Origin: Agromyces sp. Marseille-P2726
Lineage (GTDB): Bacteria; Actinomycetota; Actinomycetes; Actinomycetales; Microbacteriaceae
Reading direction: 5' to 3'
Assembly: GCF_902809835.1 (NCBI RefSeq)
Contig: NZ_CADDWM010000013.1
Coordinates: 1 to 64,000 of the forward strand
DNA length: 64,000 bases
Positions within the stretch are counted from its first letter, which is position 1. Each line of letters begins with the position of its first letter. Shown here piece by piece: positions 8,211-16,506 of this stretch. The notes below the pieces were generated by a model. The model was not told where the DNA came from, did not search any database, and saw nothing but the letters and a program-made list of their open reading frames with translations. A program made the position numbers and the translations under genes.

Positions 8211-8660
8211 TCAGGCCGTGCCCCGGTCCGCCAGCCGGTTCATCGCGATGAACAGCCGGTTCTTGCGCGTGTTCTGGAATGCGGCGCAGCGCCAGGTGTC
8301 GCCGTCGCGCACCATCACGAAGGTCTGCACCTTGTCATGGCGAATACGCGAGCGCCTGCCGAGGCCGCCCTCGGTGAGCACGATCGCGAGGTCGGGACTC
8401 GGGAAGCGGAGGTCGAGCACACGTAGTGACATGCGGCTGCCGCGCTGCCACTTCTCGAACACGGAGACGTGCGATCGGCGGATCGCCTCACGCCCGAGGT
8501 AGGTGAGCCCGACGTAGATCACGTAGCTGGCGTCGTCGGTGAACTCGGCGGCATAGGCGGCTGCGTCACCGCGGCCCCATGCTGCGCGCATCCGATCGAG
8601 CGCGTCGAGGACGCCGGCGCGGTCGGTCTCCGACGGTGGGGACATCTTGCGTGTGTTCAT
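8211..8660 (-). CDS. SgcJ/EcaC-type NTF2-fold protein
   Basis: 149 aa, of the size and pattern of SgcJ/EcaC proteins (SnoaL-like cone-shaped NTF2 fold): helical start (VLDALDRMRAAWGRGDAAAYAAEF), DDASYVIYVGLTYLGREAI, and the late strands VQTFVMVRDGDTWRCAAFQNTRK. Members are named after enediyne biosynthesis proteins but most are small-molecule binding or isomerase-like proteins of unknown substrate. It is transcribed away from the padR-type gene and shares with it an 80-base region that contains a clear dyad, so it is the probable regulated target. An internal ATG six codons in (MSPPSE) is an alternative start. Confidence 0.8.
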   Translation of the reverse strand: MNTRKMSPPSETDRAGVLDALDRMRAAWGRGDAAAYAAEFTDDASYVIYVGLTYLGREAIRRSHVSVFEKWQRGSRMSLRVLDLRFPSPDLAIVLTEGGLGRRSRIRHDKVQTFVMVRDGDTWRCAAFQNTRKNRLFIAMNRLADRGTA

Positions 8661-8670
8661 GACGTCGACT

Positions 8671-8708
8671 CTTGCATGCGTGACGCACTAATGCAAGATG
8701 CACTAATG
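8671..8708. promoter_or_regulatory. Dyad and direct repeat between the SgcJ-like and PadR genes (putative PadR operator)
   Basis: CTTGCAT at 8671-8677 and ATGCAAG at 8691-8697 form a perfect 7-bp inverted repeat with 13 bases between arms. The 9-mer GCACTAATG occurs twice, at 8685-8693 and 8700-8708. PadR repressors usually bind AT-containing dyads of about this span in their own divergent promoter. The stretch is visibly richer in A and T than its surroundings. Binding by the adjacent regulator is inferred. Confidence 0.6.
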
Positions 8709-8740
8709 AAGCTCGCAACAGTAGTGGGTACGCTGGTTCC

Positions 8741-9343
8741 GTGACGAGCCGGGACCAGCTGCAGCGATCCGACCGCGATCTGCCGGCGCTCGCCGTGCTG
8801 GCGCTGCTCGCGCAAGGACCTCGACACACCTATGACATGCACCGCTTCATGGTCGACACCCGCAAGGACTTCATCGTCGGCCTGCCCCGGAGCCTGTATC
8901 ACGCCGTCGACAGGCTCGAGAAGTCGGGTCTCATCACCGAGGCCGGTATCGAGCAGTCGGCGGGCCGTCCCGACCGCGTGCGCTACGCCATCACCGACGC
9001 GGGTCGCGCCGACCTGCGCCGAAGGGTCGCGCTGCTGCTCGCCACGCCGGAGCCCGACGCCACCCTCGCGTATGCCGCGCTCTCGTTCATGGGCGTGCTC
9101 GGCCTCGACGAGGCGGTGGCCGCACTGCGCTCGCGCGTCGCCGCGATCGACCTGCGGCTCGCGCGGCTCAGGGGCGATCTCGCTGAAGCGCACGGTGTTC
9201 CTCGCATCCTGCTGGTCGAGGCGGAATTCGAGCAGGCCAGGCTCGCCGCCGAACGGCGCTGGACAGCCGGGCTGCTCGACGAGCTCGAGTCGGGCGCGCT
9301 GCCGTGGCCCGACCTCGCTGCGATGCCGCGGCCGGGCGGGTAG
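8741..9343 (+). CDS. PadR-family transcriptional regulator
   Basis: 200 aa, GTG start. The N-terminal winged helix-turn-helix has the PadR pattern: LAVLALLAQGPRHTYDMHRFM, LPRSLYHAVDRLEKSGLIT and the wing GRPDRVRYAITDAGRADL. The C-terminal part (about residues 95-185) is a long helical dimerisation region with a coiled-coil-like segment, so this is the larger PadR subfamily with a four-helix C-terminal domain. It probably represses itself and the divergent SgcJ-like gene through the dyad between them. TACGCT lies close to the start codon and could be a -10 element giving a very short leader. Confidence 0.88.
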   Translation: MTSRDQLQRSDRDLPALAVLALLAQGPRHTYDMHRFMVDTRKDFIVGLPRSLYHAVDRLEKSGLITEAGIEQSAGRPDRVRYAITDAGRADLRRRVALLLATPEPDATLAYAALSFMGVLGLDEAVAALRSRVAAIDLRLARLRGDLAEAHGVPRILLVEAEFEQARLAAERRWTAGLLDELESGALPWPDLAAMPRPGG

Positions 9344-9351
9344 CAGGCACG

Positions 9352-10956
9352 TCAGTCGACGGCGAGAAGGGCGGCCCAGAGGTCGGCCCGGGCGTGGAAG
9401 CCCGACAGGTCGCGTCCGAGGAGCCGTTCGGCGAGCGCGATCCTGCTGCGTACGGTGTGCCGGTGCACGCCGAGCGCCTTCGCGGTCGCGTCGTACTGGC
9501 CGCCGTGTTCGAGCCACGTGCGCGTCGTCATCAGGAGCGCGGTGCCCTGCGCGGCGTCGTGATCGGCGATCGGCGCGAGCGTCGCGAGGGCGACGGCCCG
9601 GGCGTCGGTGCGCGCGAGAAAGGCCAGCACGCCCTGTCGGCTGATCTCGTCGAACGCCACGACGCCTGCGCCGGCCTCGCGCGCCCGCTCGAGCGCACGC
9701 CGCGCCTGCTCGTGCGCGAGGGCGATCCCATCGACCTCGACGGCGTCGGACACGCCGACCGGCACCTCGAACTCGGCCGCGAGCTCGTCGGCGATCGCGA
9801 CATCCGCATCCTCGAGCACGACGACCACGGTGTCGTCGTCGCGTCCGTAGAAGAGCCGGCCGCCTCGTTCCTCGACCCGGAGCTCGAGCACCTCGGTGAG
9901 GCGATCGACGTACTGGGCAGGGGCATCCGTCACCGCGATCCGCAACGGCGGCTCGGGAAGCGGTCCCCACATCTCGGCGGCGACACGCTCGGCCAGCGAC
10001 ACGTCGCCGGCGAGGATGCTGCTCAGTAGGCCGGTGCGCAGGTGCCCACGAGCACGGTCGAGGTCGCGGTGCTGCTCGAGCGCGAGTCCGGCGAGGGCGA
10101 TCACGGACGTGACGACCTCTCGGCCCGCCTGATCGAGCTCCGCCGAGTCGCCGAGGGCCAGGACGCCTCGCAGGGCGCCGCCCGAGCCGAGCGTCTGGAG
10201 CGTGAACCGTTGCGGTGACCCCACTGATTCGCCGGCGACGAGGGTGCGGCTCGCACGCTGTCCGCGGCGGAGCATCGATCGCGCCTCGCCTACGACCTCG
10301 CCGAGGGCGGGTTGGTCGAGTCCGCCGTCGGGCGCCTCGCGATCGAGTGTTCCGGAGGCATCGATGAGACCGACCCAGGCGCCGATGCGTCGCGACAGTT
10401 CGGAGAGCGTCGCCGTCAGTCCGTCGGGCCGGAGCGCGGCGAGGGAGATCGCGCGCTGCGCGGAGAGCGCCCACGACTGGCGGGCGTGTGCTTCCTCGGC
10501 CAGCAGGTCGGCGACGAGACGGGCGATGGCGATGAACGGCGTGCGGTAGGGCACCTCGAAGAGCGGGAGTCCCTGTTCGGCGCACGCGCGGATGAGCGGC
10601 TCGGGCGTCCCCGCGCGGATCACCTCGGTGCCGAAGCCGAGGGCCGCGATTCCAGTCTCGCGCAGGCGCCTGACGTAGGCGTCGGCGAACGCAGCGTCGG
10701 GTTCACCGCCGTCGGGTTCACCGCCGTCGGGGTCTCCGCCGTCGGGGTCTCCGCCGTGGGCGCCTCCGTCGAACTGCGTGCCCGTCGTGAGGAGGACGTG
10801 GCCCGCGTCGAGGAACGGCGTCGGGTCGGCGAGGTCGGAGCTGTGCACCCAGGTGACCGTCGCGGCGAGCGCATCGGCGGGTAGCTCGACGGCCGGAGTG
10901 AGCAGGGCGAGAGCGAGATCGCGGCTCTGGAGCAGGGTCTGCACGGTCGGCTGCAC
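9352..10956 (-). CDS. PucR-family transcriptional regulator (putative GABA/putrescine pathway regulator)
   Basis: 534 aa. GTG 10954-10956 is chosen because it has GAGGAG just upstream; the frame could extend further but without a ribosome site. The N-terminal PucR domain (about 1-165) is followed by a GAF-like middle section (about 200-320) and a C-terminal HTH_30 helix-turn-helix (WLEHGGQYDATAKALGVH and TVRSRIALAERLLG). PucR regulators control purine and amine/amino-acid catabolism in actinobacteria. It is divergent from gabT and shares a 200-base promoter region with it. Residues about 68-87 are a GGDPD/GGEPD repeat encoded by a 15-bp tandem repeat, absent from typical members. The effector is not known. 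Confidence 0.88.
   Translation of the reverse strand: MQPTVQTLLQSRDLALALLTPAVELPADALAATVTWVHSSDLADPTPFLDAGHVLLTTGTQFDGGAHGGDPDGGDPDGGEPDGGEPDAAFADAYVRRLRETGIAALGFGTEVIRAGTPEPLIRACAEQGLPLFEVPYRTPFIAIARLVADLLAEEAHARQSWALSAQRAISLAALRPDGLTATLSELSRRIGAWVGLIDASGTLDREAPDGGLDQPALGEVVGEARSMLRRGQRASRTLVAGESVGSPQRFTLQTLGSGGALRGVLALGDSAELDQAGREVVTSVIALAGLALEQHRDLDRARGHLRTGLLSSILAGDVSLAERVAAEMWGPLPEPPLRIAVTDAPAQYVDRLTEVLELRVEERGGRLFYGRDDDTVVVVLEDADVAIADELAAEFEVPVGVSDAVEVDGIALAHEQARRALERAREAGAGVVAFDEISRQGVLAFLARTDARAVALATLAPIADHDAAQGTALLMTTRTWLEHGGQYDATAKALGVHRHTVRSRIALAERLLGRDLSGFHARADLWAALLAVD
10696..10755. repeat. Four tandem 15-bp units inside the pucR-type gene
   Basis: Two copies of GTCGGGTTCACCGCC (10696-10725) are followed by two of GTCGGGGTCTCCGCC (10726-10755). 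Each unit encodes five residues (GGEPD or GGDPD on the minus strand), so copy-number change keeps the frame. The insertion falls inside the N-terminal PucR domain. Confidence 0.95.
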
Positions 10957-11039
10957 GTGGCCTCCTCGTTTCGCTGAGCTCGTCGAAGTGGACCTGTGCC
11001 GACTCGGCGCGCTCCCTTCCACAGGCCCAGAGAGCGATC

Positions 11040-11076
11040 TGTACATGACGTCCATGAACCCGCACATGAGTGTACA
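11040..11076. promoter_or_regulatory. Inverted repeat in the divergent pucR-type / gabT promoter region
   Basis: TGTACATG at 11040-11047 and CATGAGTGTACA at 11065-11076 place two TGTACA hexamers 31 bases apart with CATG cores facing inward. The block is less GC-rich than its flanks and lies between the two divergent starts, which suits an operator for the PucR-type protein. This is inference from position and symmetry. Confidence 0.45.
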
Positions 11077-11156
11077 CGCGGGCGCTGAGGCATCCGCTCG
11101 ACCACGTCCTAGCATTGCGGCATCCGTCACCCCCGTCACCTCGCATCGGAGCAGCA

Positions 11157-12515
11157 ATGACCCTCGTCGACAGCCCGGCCACCGTCATCGGCGGGCCGGC
11201 CCTCAGCCAGAAGCGCCGCCTCGTCACCGCCATTCCCGGCCCGCGATCGCAGGAGCTCATGGCGCGCAAGGCCGAGGCCGTGGCCGCGGGCGTCGGCACC
11301 ACGATCCCCGTCTCCGTCGTCGCGGCTGGAGGCGGCGTGCTCGTCGACGCCGACGGCAACTCGCTCATCGATCTCGGCTCGGGCATCGCCGTCACCGGCG
11401 TCGGCAACGCCAACCCGCGTGTCGTCGAGGCCGTCACCGCGCAGCTCAACGCGTTCACCCACACGTGCTTCACGGTCGCGCCGTACGACTCCTACGTCGC
11501 CGTCGCCGAGCGGCTCAACCAGCTCACGCCCGGCGATCACGTCAAGCGCTCGGCCCTGTTCAACTCGGGAGCCGAAGCCGTCGAGAACGCCGTCAAGATC
11601 GCGCGCCACCACACGAAGCGCCAGGCGGTCGTCGCGTTCGACCACGCCTACCACGGCCGCACGAACCTCACGATGGGCCTGACCGCGAAGAACATCCCGT
11701 ACAAGAGCGGCTTCGGCCCGTTCGCGTCGGAGGTCTACCGCGCGCCGCTCTCGTACCCGTATCGCGACGGCGGCCTCTCGGGCGCCGACGCGGCTGCCCG
11801 CGCCATCCTGCAGATCGAGAAGCAGGTCGGTGCCGAGAACCTCGCCGCCGTGATCATCGAGCCCATCCAGGGCGAGGGCGGCTTCATCGTGCCGGCCGAG
11901 GGCTTCCTGCCCGCGCTCGTGAAGTGGGCGAACGAGAACGACGTCGTCTTCATCGCCGACGAGGTGCAGACCGGCTTCGGGCGCACGGGCGCCTGGTTCG
12001 CCAGCGAGCACGAGGGCATCGTGCCCGACCTCGTCGTCACGGCGAAGGGCATCGCGGGCGGCCTGCCGCTGTCGGCGGTCACCGGCCGCGCCGAGATCAT
12101 GGATTCCGCCATGGCCGGCGGGCTCGGCGGCACCTACGGCGGCAACCCGCTCGCCTGCGCCGCCGCCCTGGCCGCGATCGAGTCGTACGAGGCGGACGGC
12201 CTCATCGAGCGGGCCCGCGAGATCGGCGCAGTGCTGATCGGGCGCCTGAACGCCCTGCGCACCGGCGACGCCCGCATCGGCGACGTGCGGGGACGCGGCG
12301 CGATGGTCGCGATCGAACTCGTCCACCCTGAGACGGGTGAGCCCGACGCCAGGCTCACCGCTGATGTCGCGGCGTACGCGCACGCGAACGGGGTCCTCGT
12401 GCTGACCTGCGGCACGTATGGCAATGTCATCCGGTTCCTGCCGCCGCTCACCATCTCCGACGAGCTGCTCACCGAGGCGCTCGGCGTCGTCGCCGACGCA
12501 CTGAGGGCGGAATGA
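11157..12515 (+). CDS. gabT: 4-aminobutyrate aminotransferase (GABA transaminase)
   Basis: 452 aa, ATG preceded by a GGAGC ribosome site. Class-III aminotransferase features: SGAEAVENAVKIAR near residue 138, HAYHGRTNL, VIIEPIQGEGGF, FIADEVQTGFGRTG with the PLP-ring Asp, and the Schiff-base lysine K297 in TAKGIAGGLPLS. The N-terminal GPRSQELMARKAEAV segment is typical of actinobacterial GabT. It transfers the amino group of GABA to 2-oxoglutarate, giving succinate semialdehyde and glutamate in the cytosol. Its stop overlaps the ATG of a 35-codon ORF, which in turn overlaps gabD, so the three should be co-translated. Likely controlled by the divergent PucR-type regulator. Confidence 0.93.
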   Translation: MTLVDSPATVIGGPALSQKRRLVTAIPGPRSQELMARKAEAVAAGVGTTIPVSVVAAGGGVLVDADGNSLIDLGSGIAVTGVGNANPRVVEAVTAQLNAFTHTCFTVAPYDSYVAVAERLNQLTPGDHVKRSALFNSGAEAVENAVKIARHHTKRQAVVAFDHAYHGRTNLTMGLTAKNIPYKSGFGPFASEVYRAPLSYPYRDGGLSGADAAARAILQIEKQVGAENLAAVIIEPIQGEGGFIVPAEGFLPALVKWANENDVVFIADEVQTGFGRTGAWFASEHEGIVPDLVVTAKGIAGGLPLSAVTGRAEIMDSAMAGGLGGTYGGNPLACAAALAAIESYEADGLIERAREIGAVLIGRLNALRTGDARIGDVRGRGAMVAIELVHPETGEPDARLTADVAAYAHANGVLVLTCGTYGNVIRFLPPLTISDELLTEALGVVADALRAE

Positions 12516-12619
12516 CCAGTGGCTGGCGCGCCGACGAGGCGAAGTCCAGACTGGAAGAGCGGATGCTGAACGCCTGGGACCCGACCGACCGCCCCCACCA
12601 CACGAACGGAACGCACTGA
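12512..12619 (+). CDS. Small 35-aa ORF overlapping gabT and gabD at both ends
   Basis: The ATG at 12512 overlaps the gabT stop (ATGA), and its own TGA at 12617-12619 overlaps the gabD ATG (TGATG). The peptide begins MTSGWRADEAKSRLEERML, continues with NAWDPTDRP and ends in a His/Thr-rich tail; the middle could form an amphipathic helix. No known family is recognised. The exact double overlap argues for translation by coupling, at least as a ribosome relay between gabT and gabD; a function for the peptide is unproven. It has no independent promoter. Confidence 0.55.
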   Translation: MTSGWRADEAKSRLEERMLNAWDPTDRPHHTNGTH

Positions 12620-14097
12620 TGACCGACACCCTGCAGACCACCAAGGAAACCGAACTCCTCGACCGCGTCGCCGACGGGCTCTTCATCGCCGGCGAATGGG
12701 GCCCGGCCGAGGGCGGCAAGACCTTGACCGTCTCCGATCCATCGACCGGCAAGACGATCAAGGAGATCGCCGACGCGTCGCCGGCCGACGGCATCCGCGC
12801 CCTCGACGCGGCCGTCGCCGCACAGGAGTCCTGGGCTGCGACTCCGCCGCGCGAGCGCGGTGAGCTGCTCCGCCGCGCGTTCGATCGGCTCCAGGAGCGC
12901 AAGGAGGACTTCGCGCTGCTCATGACGCTCGAGATGGGGAAGCCGCTCGTCGAGGCCCGCGGCGAAGTGGCCTACGGCGGCGAGTTCCTTCGCTGGTTCA
13001 GCGAGGAGGCGGTTCGCATCACCGGGCGGTACGGGCTCAACCCCGAGGGCACGGGTCGGATGATCGTGTCGCAGCGACCGGTCGGTCCGTCGTTCTTCAT
13101 CACGCCGTGGAACTTCCCGCTCGCGATGGCCACGCGCAAGATCGCGCCCGCACTGGCCGCCGGATGCACCGTGGTCATCAAGCCCCCGGCCCTGACGCCG
13201 CTCACCACGATCGCGTTCGCGCAGCTGCTCGAAGAGGTGGGTCTGCCCAAGGGTGTCGTCAACGTCATCTCGACGAGCACCTCGTCGAAGGTGTCGAGCC
13301 CCATCATCGCCGACCCGCGGCTTCGCAAGCTCTCGTTCACGGGTTCGACCGAGGTCGGCCGCAGCCTCATGCAGCAGGCGGCGCAGGGCATCCTCCGCAC
13401 GTCGATGGAGCTGGGCGGCAACGCGCCTTTCGTCATCTTCGAGGACGCCGACCTCGACAAGGCGGTCGACGGCGCGATGATCGCGAAGTTCCGCAACATC
13501 GGCCAGGCGTGCACCGCCGCGAACCGCTTCATCGTGCACGAGTCGGTCGCCGACGAGTTCGCGAAGCGCGTTGCCGAGCGGGTGCAGTCCATGCGCGTCG
13601 GACGCGGCACCGAGGACGGCATCAACGTGGGCCCCCTCATCGACCAGAACGCCGTCGACTCCACCGATGAGCTCGTGCAGGACGCGGTCGGCCTGGGCGC
13701 GACCGTGCTCACCGGAGGAACCCGCATCGACGGCGACGGTACCTTCTACGCGCCGACCGTGCTCGCGGGTGTTGCGGCGGGCAGCCGCATGCTCAAGGAG
13801 GAGATCTTCGGGCCGGTGCTCGGCATCACCACCTTCGCCGACGAGGATGAAGCGGTGCGTCTCGCGAACAACACCGAGTACGGCCTCATCTCGTACGTGT
13901 TCACGCAGGACCTCGCTCGCGGCCACCGCATGATCGAGCGGCTCGCCACCGGCATGATGGGCCTCAACACGGGGCTCGTCTCGAACGCGGCGGCGCCATT
14001 CGGCGGCGTGAAGCAGTCGGGCATCGGTCGTGAGGGCGGCATCGAGGGCATCCACGAGTACCTCGACACGAAGTACACGCTCATCCCGCTGAGCTGA
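12619..14097 (+). CDS. gabD: NAD(P)-dependent succinate-semialdehyde dehydrogenase
   Basis: 492 aa. Aldehyde dehydrogenase motifs are in order: PWNFPLAMATRKIAPALAAG (oxyanion Asn and cofactor site), FTGSTEVGRSL, the general-base Glu264 in MELGGNAPF and the nucleophile Cys298 in GQACTAANRF, then EEIFGPVLGI. The Arg and Ser/Cys pattern near the active site and the position right after gabT support succinate semialdehyde as substrate, giving succinate for the TCA cycle. The enzyme could also oxidise 4-aminobutanal made by the downstream putrescine oxidase. Translation is coupled to the preceding small ORF through TGATG. A repeat cluster follows the stop codon. Confidence 0.92.
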   Translation: MTDTLQTTKETELLDRVADGLFIAGEWGPAEGGKTLTVSDPSTGKTIKEIADASPADGIRALDAAVAAQESWAATPPRERGELLRRAFDRLQERKEDFALLMTLEMGKPLVEARGEVAYGGEFLRWFSEEAVRITGRYGLNPEGTGRMIVSQRPVGPSFFITPWNFPLAMATRKIAPALAAGCTVVIKPPALTPLTTIAFAQLLEEVGLPKGVVNVISTSTSSKVSSPIIADPRLRKLSFTGSTEVGRSLMQQAAQGILRTSMELGGNAPFVIFEDADLDKAVDGAMIAKFRNIGQACTAANRFIVHESVADEFAKRVAERVQSMRVGRGTEDGINVGPLIDQNAVDSTDELVQDAVGLGATVLTGGTRIDGDGTFYAPTVLAGVAAGSRMLKEEIFGPVLGITTFADEDEAVRLANNTEYGLISYVFTQDLARGHRMIERLATGMMGLNTGLVSNAAAPFGGVKQSGIGREGGIEGIHEYLDTKYTLIPLS

Positions 14098-14099
14098 GC

Positions 14100-14345
14100 A
14101 CCGGTGGTCGAGGCGCGACCGCCGGAGGCGGACGCGTCTCGAGACGCACCGGTGGTCGAGTAGTGACCGCCGGAGGCGGACGCCTATCGAGACCGAACCG
14201 GTGGTCGAGTAGTGAGCGCCGGAGGCGGACGCGTATCGAGACAGAACCGGTGGTCCAGTATTGACCGCCGGAGGCGGACGCGTATCGAGACCGAACCGCT
14301 GCGTCTCGATACGCGTCGCACTTCGCGCGACGCTCCTCGACGACC
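14100..14345. repeat. Repeat cluster, four direct ~49-bp units plus one inverted copy
   Basis: The stretch between gabD and the putrescine oxidase gene contains four head-to-tail units of CCGGTGGTCGAGTAGTGACC plus GCCGGAGGCGGACGCG and TATCGAGACCGAA, with 48-49 bp spacing. The last part (about 14298-14345: CTGCGTCTCGATACGCGTCG onward) reads as the same element in the opposite orientation. The inverted arrangement can fold into a long hairpin and may terminate gabD transcription. Confidence 0.9.
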
Positions 14346-14372
14346 GGCTGTCACGTACAGGAAACTGGAATC

Positions 14373-15758
14373 ATGGAGCGGATCGACTGCGACGTCGTGA
14401 TCGTCGGCGCCGGGGCATCCGGCCTCACCGTCGCAACCCGGCTGAAGGATGCCGGTCGCTCCGTCATCGTGCTCGAGGCACGAGACCGCGTGGGCGGACG
14501 CCTCTGGACCGACGTGATCGACGGCGCCATGCTCGAGATCGGCGGTCAGTGGGTCTCGCCCGACCAGGATGCCCTCATCGAGACGCTCGACGAGCTCGGC
14601 CTCGAGACGTACCCGCGCTACCGCGATGGCGTGAACGTCTACATCGGCCCCGACGGCGAGGTGAAGAAGTTCGAGGGCCAGATCTTCCCGGTGCCCCCGG
14701 CGACGGAGCAGGAGATCCTCACGCTCATCGAGAAGCTCGACGCCCTCGTGGCGGAGATCGACCCCGATCGTCCGTGGGATCACCCGGATGCGAAGGACCT
14801 CGACGAGATCTCGTTCGCGCGCTGGCTCGAGACGCAGACCGACGACGAGGAGGCCCGCGAGAACGTCGGCATGTTCATCGCCGGCGCGATGCTCACGAAG
14901 CCGGCGCACGCGTTCTCGGCCCTGCAGGCGCTGCTCATGGCGGCGTCCGCCGGCTCGTTCTCGAACCTGGTCGACGCCGACTTCATCCTCGATCGCCGCG
15001 TCGTCGGCGGCCTGCAGCAGCTGCCGCTCCGCCTCGCGGAGCGGCTCGGCGGGGCCGTGCGGCTGGGCCAGCCGGTGCGAATCGTGCGTTGGACGCAGCC
15101 CGCTGATGAGCGACCGGATGCCCCGGGGCCGCGCGTCGTCGCCGTGACCGACACGTTCGAGGTGCACACCCGACACGCCGTGCTCGCCGTGCCGCCCATC
15201 CTCATCGACCGCATCTCGTTCGAGCCGCCGCTGCCGCGCCGCCAGCACCAACTCCACCAGCACCTCTCGATGGGCTTCGTGATCAAGGTGCACGCGGTGT
15301 ACGAGACGCCGTTCTGGCGTGGCGCGGGCCTGTCGGGCACGGCGTTCAGCCCGTACGAGCTCGTGCACGAGGCGTACGACAACACGAACCACGACGACCC
15401 GCGCGGCACGCTCGTCGGCTTCGTCGCCGACGAGGCCGCCGACGAGGTGTTCCAACTGAGCTCCGAGCACCGGAAGGCGCGCATCCTCGAATCGCTCTCG
15501 CGCTACTTCGGAGATCAGGCGCTGCATCCGCTGGTCTACTACGAGAGCGACTGGGGCTCCGAGGAGTGGACGCGCGGCGCCTACGCCGCGAGCTTCGACA
15601 TGGGCGGGCTGGCGCGGTACGGCAGGTTCCTGCGCGAGCCGGTCGGGCCGATCCACTTCTCGTGCAGCGACATCGCGGGCAAGGGGTACCAGCACGTCGA
15701 CGGCGCCATCCGCGTGGGCCGCGAGGTCGCCGACGAGATCCTCGCCGCCGACGGCTGA
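14373..15758 (+). CDS. puo: Putrescine oxidase (flavin monoamine oxidase family)
   Basis: 461 aa. The N-terminal FAD-binding Rossmann motif is VVIVGAGASGLTVATRL followed by the Glu at VLEARDRVGGRLW. The blocks LEIGGQWVSPDQ, TKPAHAFSALQALLMAAS, GSFSNLVDADFILDRRVVGG and the C-terminal HFSCSDIAGKGYQHVDGAI closely resemble characterised actinobacterial putrescine oxidases (Kocuria, Rhodococcus). It oxidises putrescine to 4-aminobutanal with release of ammonia and hydrogen peroxide. With gabT and gabD upstream it completes a putrescine to GABA to succinate route. AGGAAAC before ATG 14373 is the ribosome site. A repeat cluster separates it from gabD, so it may have its own promoter. Confidence 0.88.
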   Translation: MERIDCDVVIVGAGASGLTVATRLKDAGRSVIVLEARDRVGGRLWTDVIDGAMLEIGGQWVSPDQDALIETLDELGLETYPRYRDGVNVYIGPDGEVKKFEGQIFPVPPATEQEILTLIEKLDALVAEIDPDRPWDHPDAKDLDEISFARWLETQTDDEEARENVGMFIAGAMLTKPAHAFSALQALLMAASAGSFSNLVDADFILDRRVVGGLQQLPLRLAERLGGAVRLGQPVRIVRWTQPADERPDAPGPRVVAVTDTFEVHTRHAVLAVPPILIDRISFEPPLPRRQHQLHQHLSMGFVIKVHAVYETPFWRGAGLSGTAFSPYELVHEAYDNTNHDDPRGTLVGFVADEAADEVFQLSSEHRKARILESLSRYFGDQALHPLVYYESDWGSEEWTRGAYAASFDMGGLARYGRFLREPVGPIHFSCSDIAGKGYQHVDGAIRVGREVADEILAADG

Positions 15759-15839
15759 CGCGCTACCGCTCGCGACGCCCGCCCCGGTACCGTGAGCAGC
15801 GGAGCGTCCGACGGGGGCGCGGATATGGGGGAGATCAGC

Positions 15840-16334
15840 ATGGCTTCACTCGATGACATCAAGCGCAGCCTCCCGCTGAGCGACATCGCGGCGCGGCTCG
15901 GCGTCGACGAGGCGACCGCGAGCAAGGCGGTCGACGATGCCCTTCCCGCCCTGCTGGCGGGTATGGGCGCCAACGCGACGGATCCGGCCGGGGCCGCATC
16001 GCTCGAGCGAGCGGTCACCTCGCACGACCCGTCGCTGGTGGAGGGCGGCGTGAATCTCGCCGATGTCGACGAGGGCGACGGCCAGAAGATCGTGCGCAAT
16101 GTGTTCGGCAACAACACCGACCAGGTGGTGCAGGCGCTCGACGCCAAGGAATCGAAGGAGGGAACGGGCGGCAACCTCATCGGCAATCTGCTGCCGATCC
16201 TGGCGCCGATCGTGCTGGCCTTCCTCGCCAAGCAGTTCTCGAAGAAGCAGCAGGCGCCGGCCGAGTCGGAGGCATCAGAGGGCGGCGGCATCGGCGACAT
16301 CCTCGGCGGGCTCCTCGGCGGCGGCAAGCGCTGA
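15840..16334 (+). CDS. DUF937 family protein
   Basis: 164 aa. The start is placed at ATG 15840 because GGGGGAG lies seven bases upstream; an earlier in-frame ATG at 15825 overlaps that site. The N-terminus (SLPLSDIAARLGVDEATASKAVDDALPALLAGM) and the middle block VRNVFGNNTDQVVQAL are typical of DUF937 (YidB-like) proteins. A hydrophobic helix (NLLPILAPIVLAFLAKQF) is followed by a glycine-rich tail (GGGIGDILGGLLGGGKR). Function of the family is unknown. The final residues run up to a repeat cluster. Confidence 0.8.
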   Translation: MASLDDIKRSLPLSDIAARLGVDEATASKAVDDALPALLAGMGANATDPAGAASLERAVTSHDPSLVEGGVNLADVDEGDGQKIVRNVFGNNTDQVVQALDAKESKEGTGGNLIGNLLPILAPIVLAFLAKQFSKKQQAPAESEASEGGGIGDILGGLLGGGKR

Positions 16335-16344
16335 GCTGACGAGG

Positions 16345-16492
16345 GTCTCGATACGCGTCGCCTGCGGCGGCGCTCCTCGACCACCGGGTGTCGGCGGCGG
16401 CGGCGCTCCTCGACCACCGGGTGTCGGCGGCGGCGGCGCTACTCGACCACCGGGTGTCGCCTGCGGCGGCGCTACTCGACCACCGGGCCGCG
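16345..16492. repeat. Repeat cluster with 33-bp tandem units
   Basis: Begins with GGTCTCGATACGCGTCGCC and continues with four units ending in CTCGACCACCGGGTGTCG. The middle units repeat at exactly 33 bp, the same period as the units inside the lysE-type gene. It fills the gap between the DUF937 gene and the first dehydratase gene and ends about 15 bases before that gene's start, so it probably lies in the 5' leader or promoter region. Confidence 0.9.
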
Positions 16493-16506
16493 CATAGACT
16501 GGCCGG

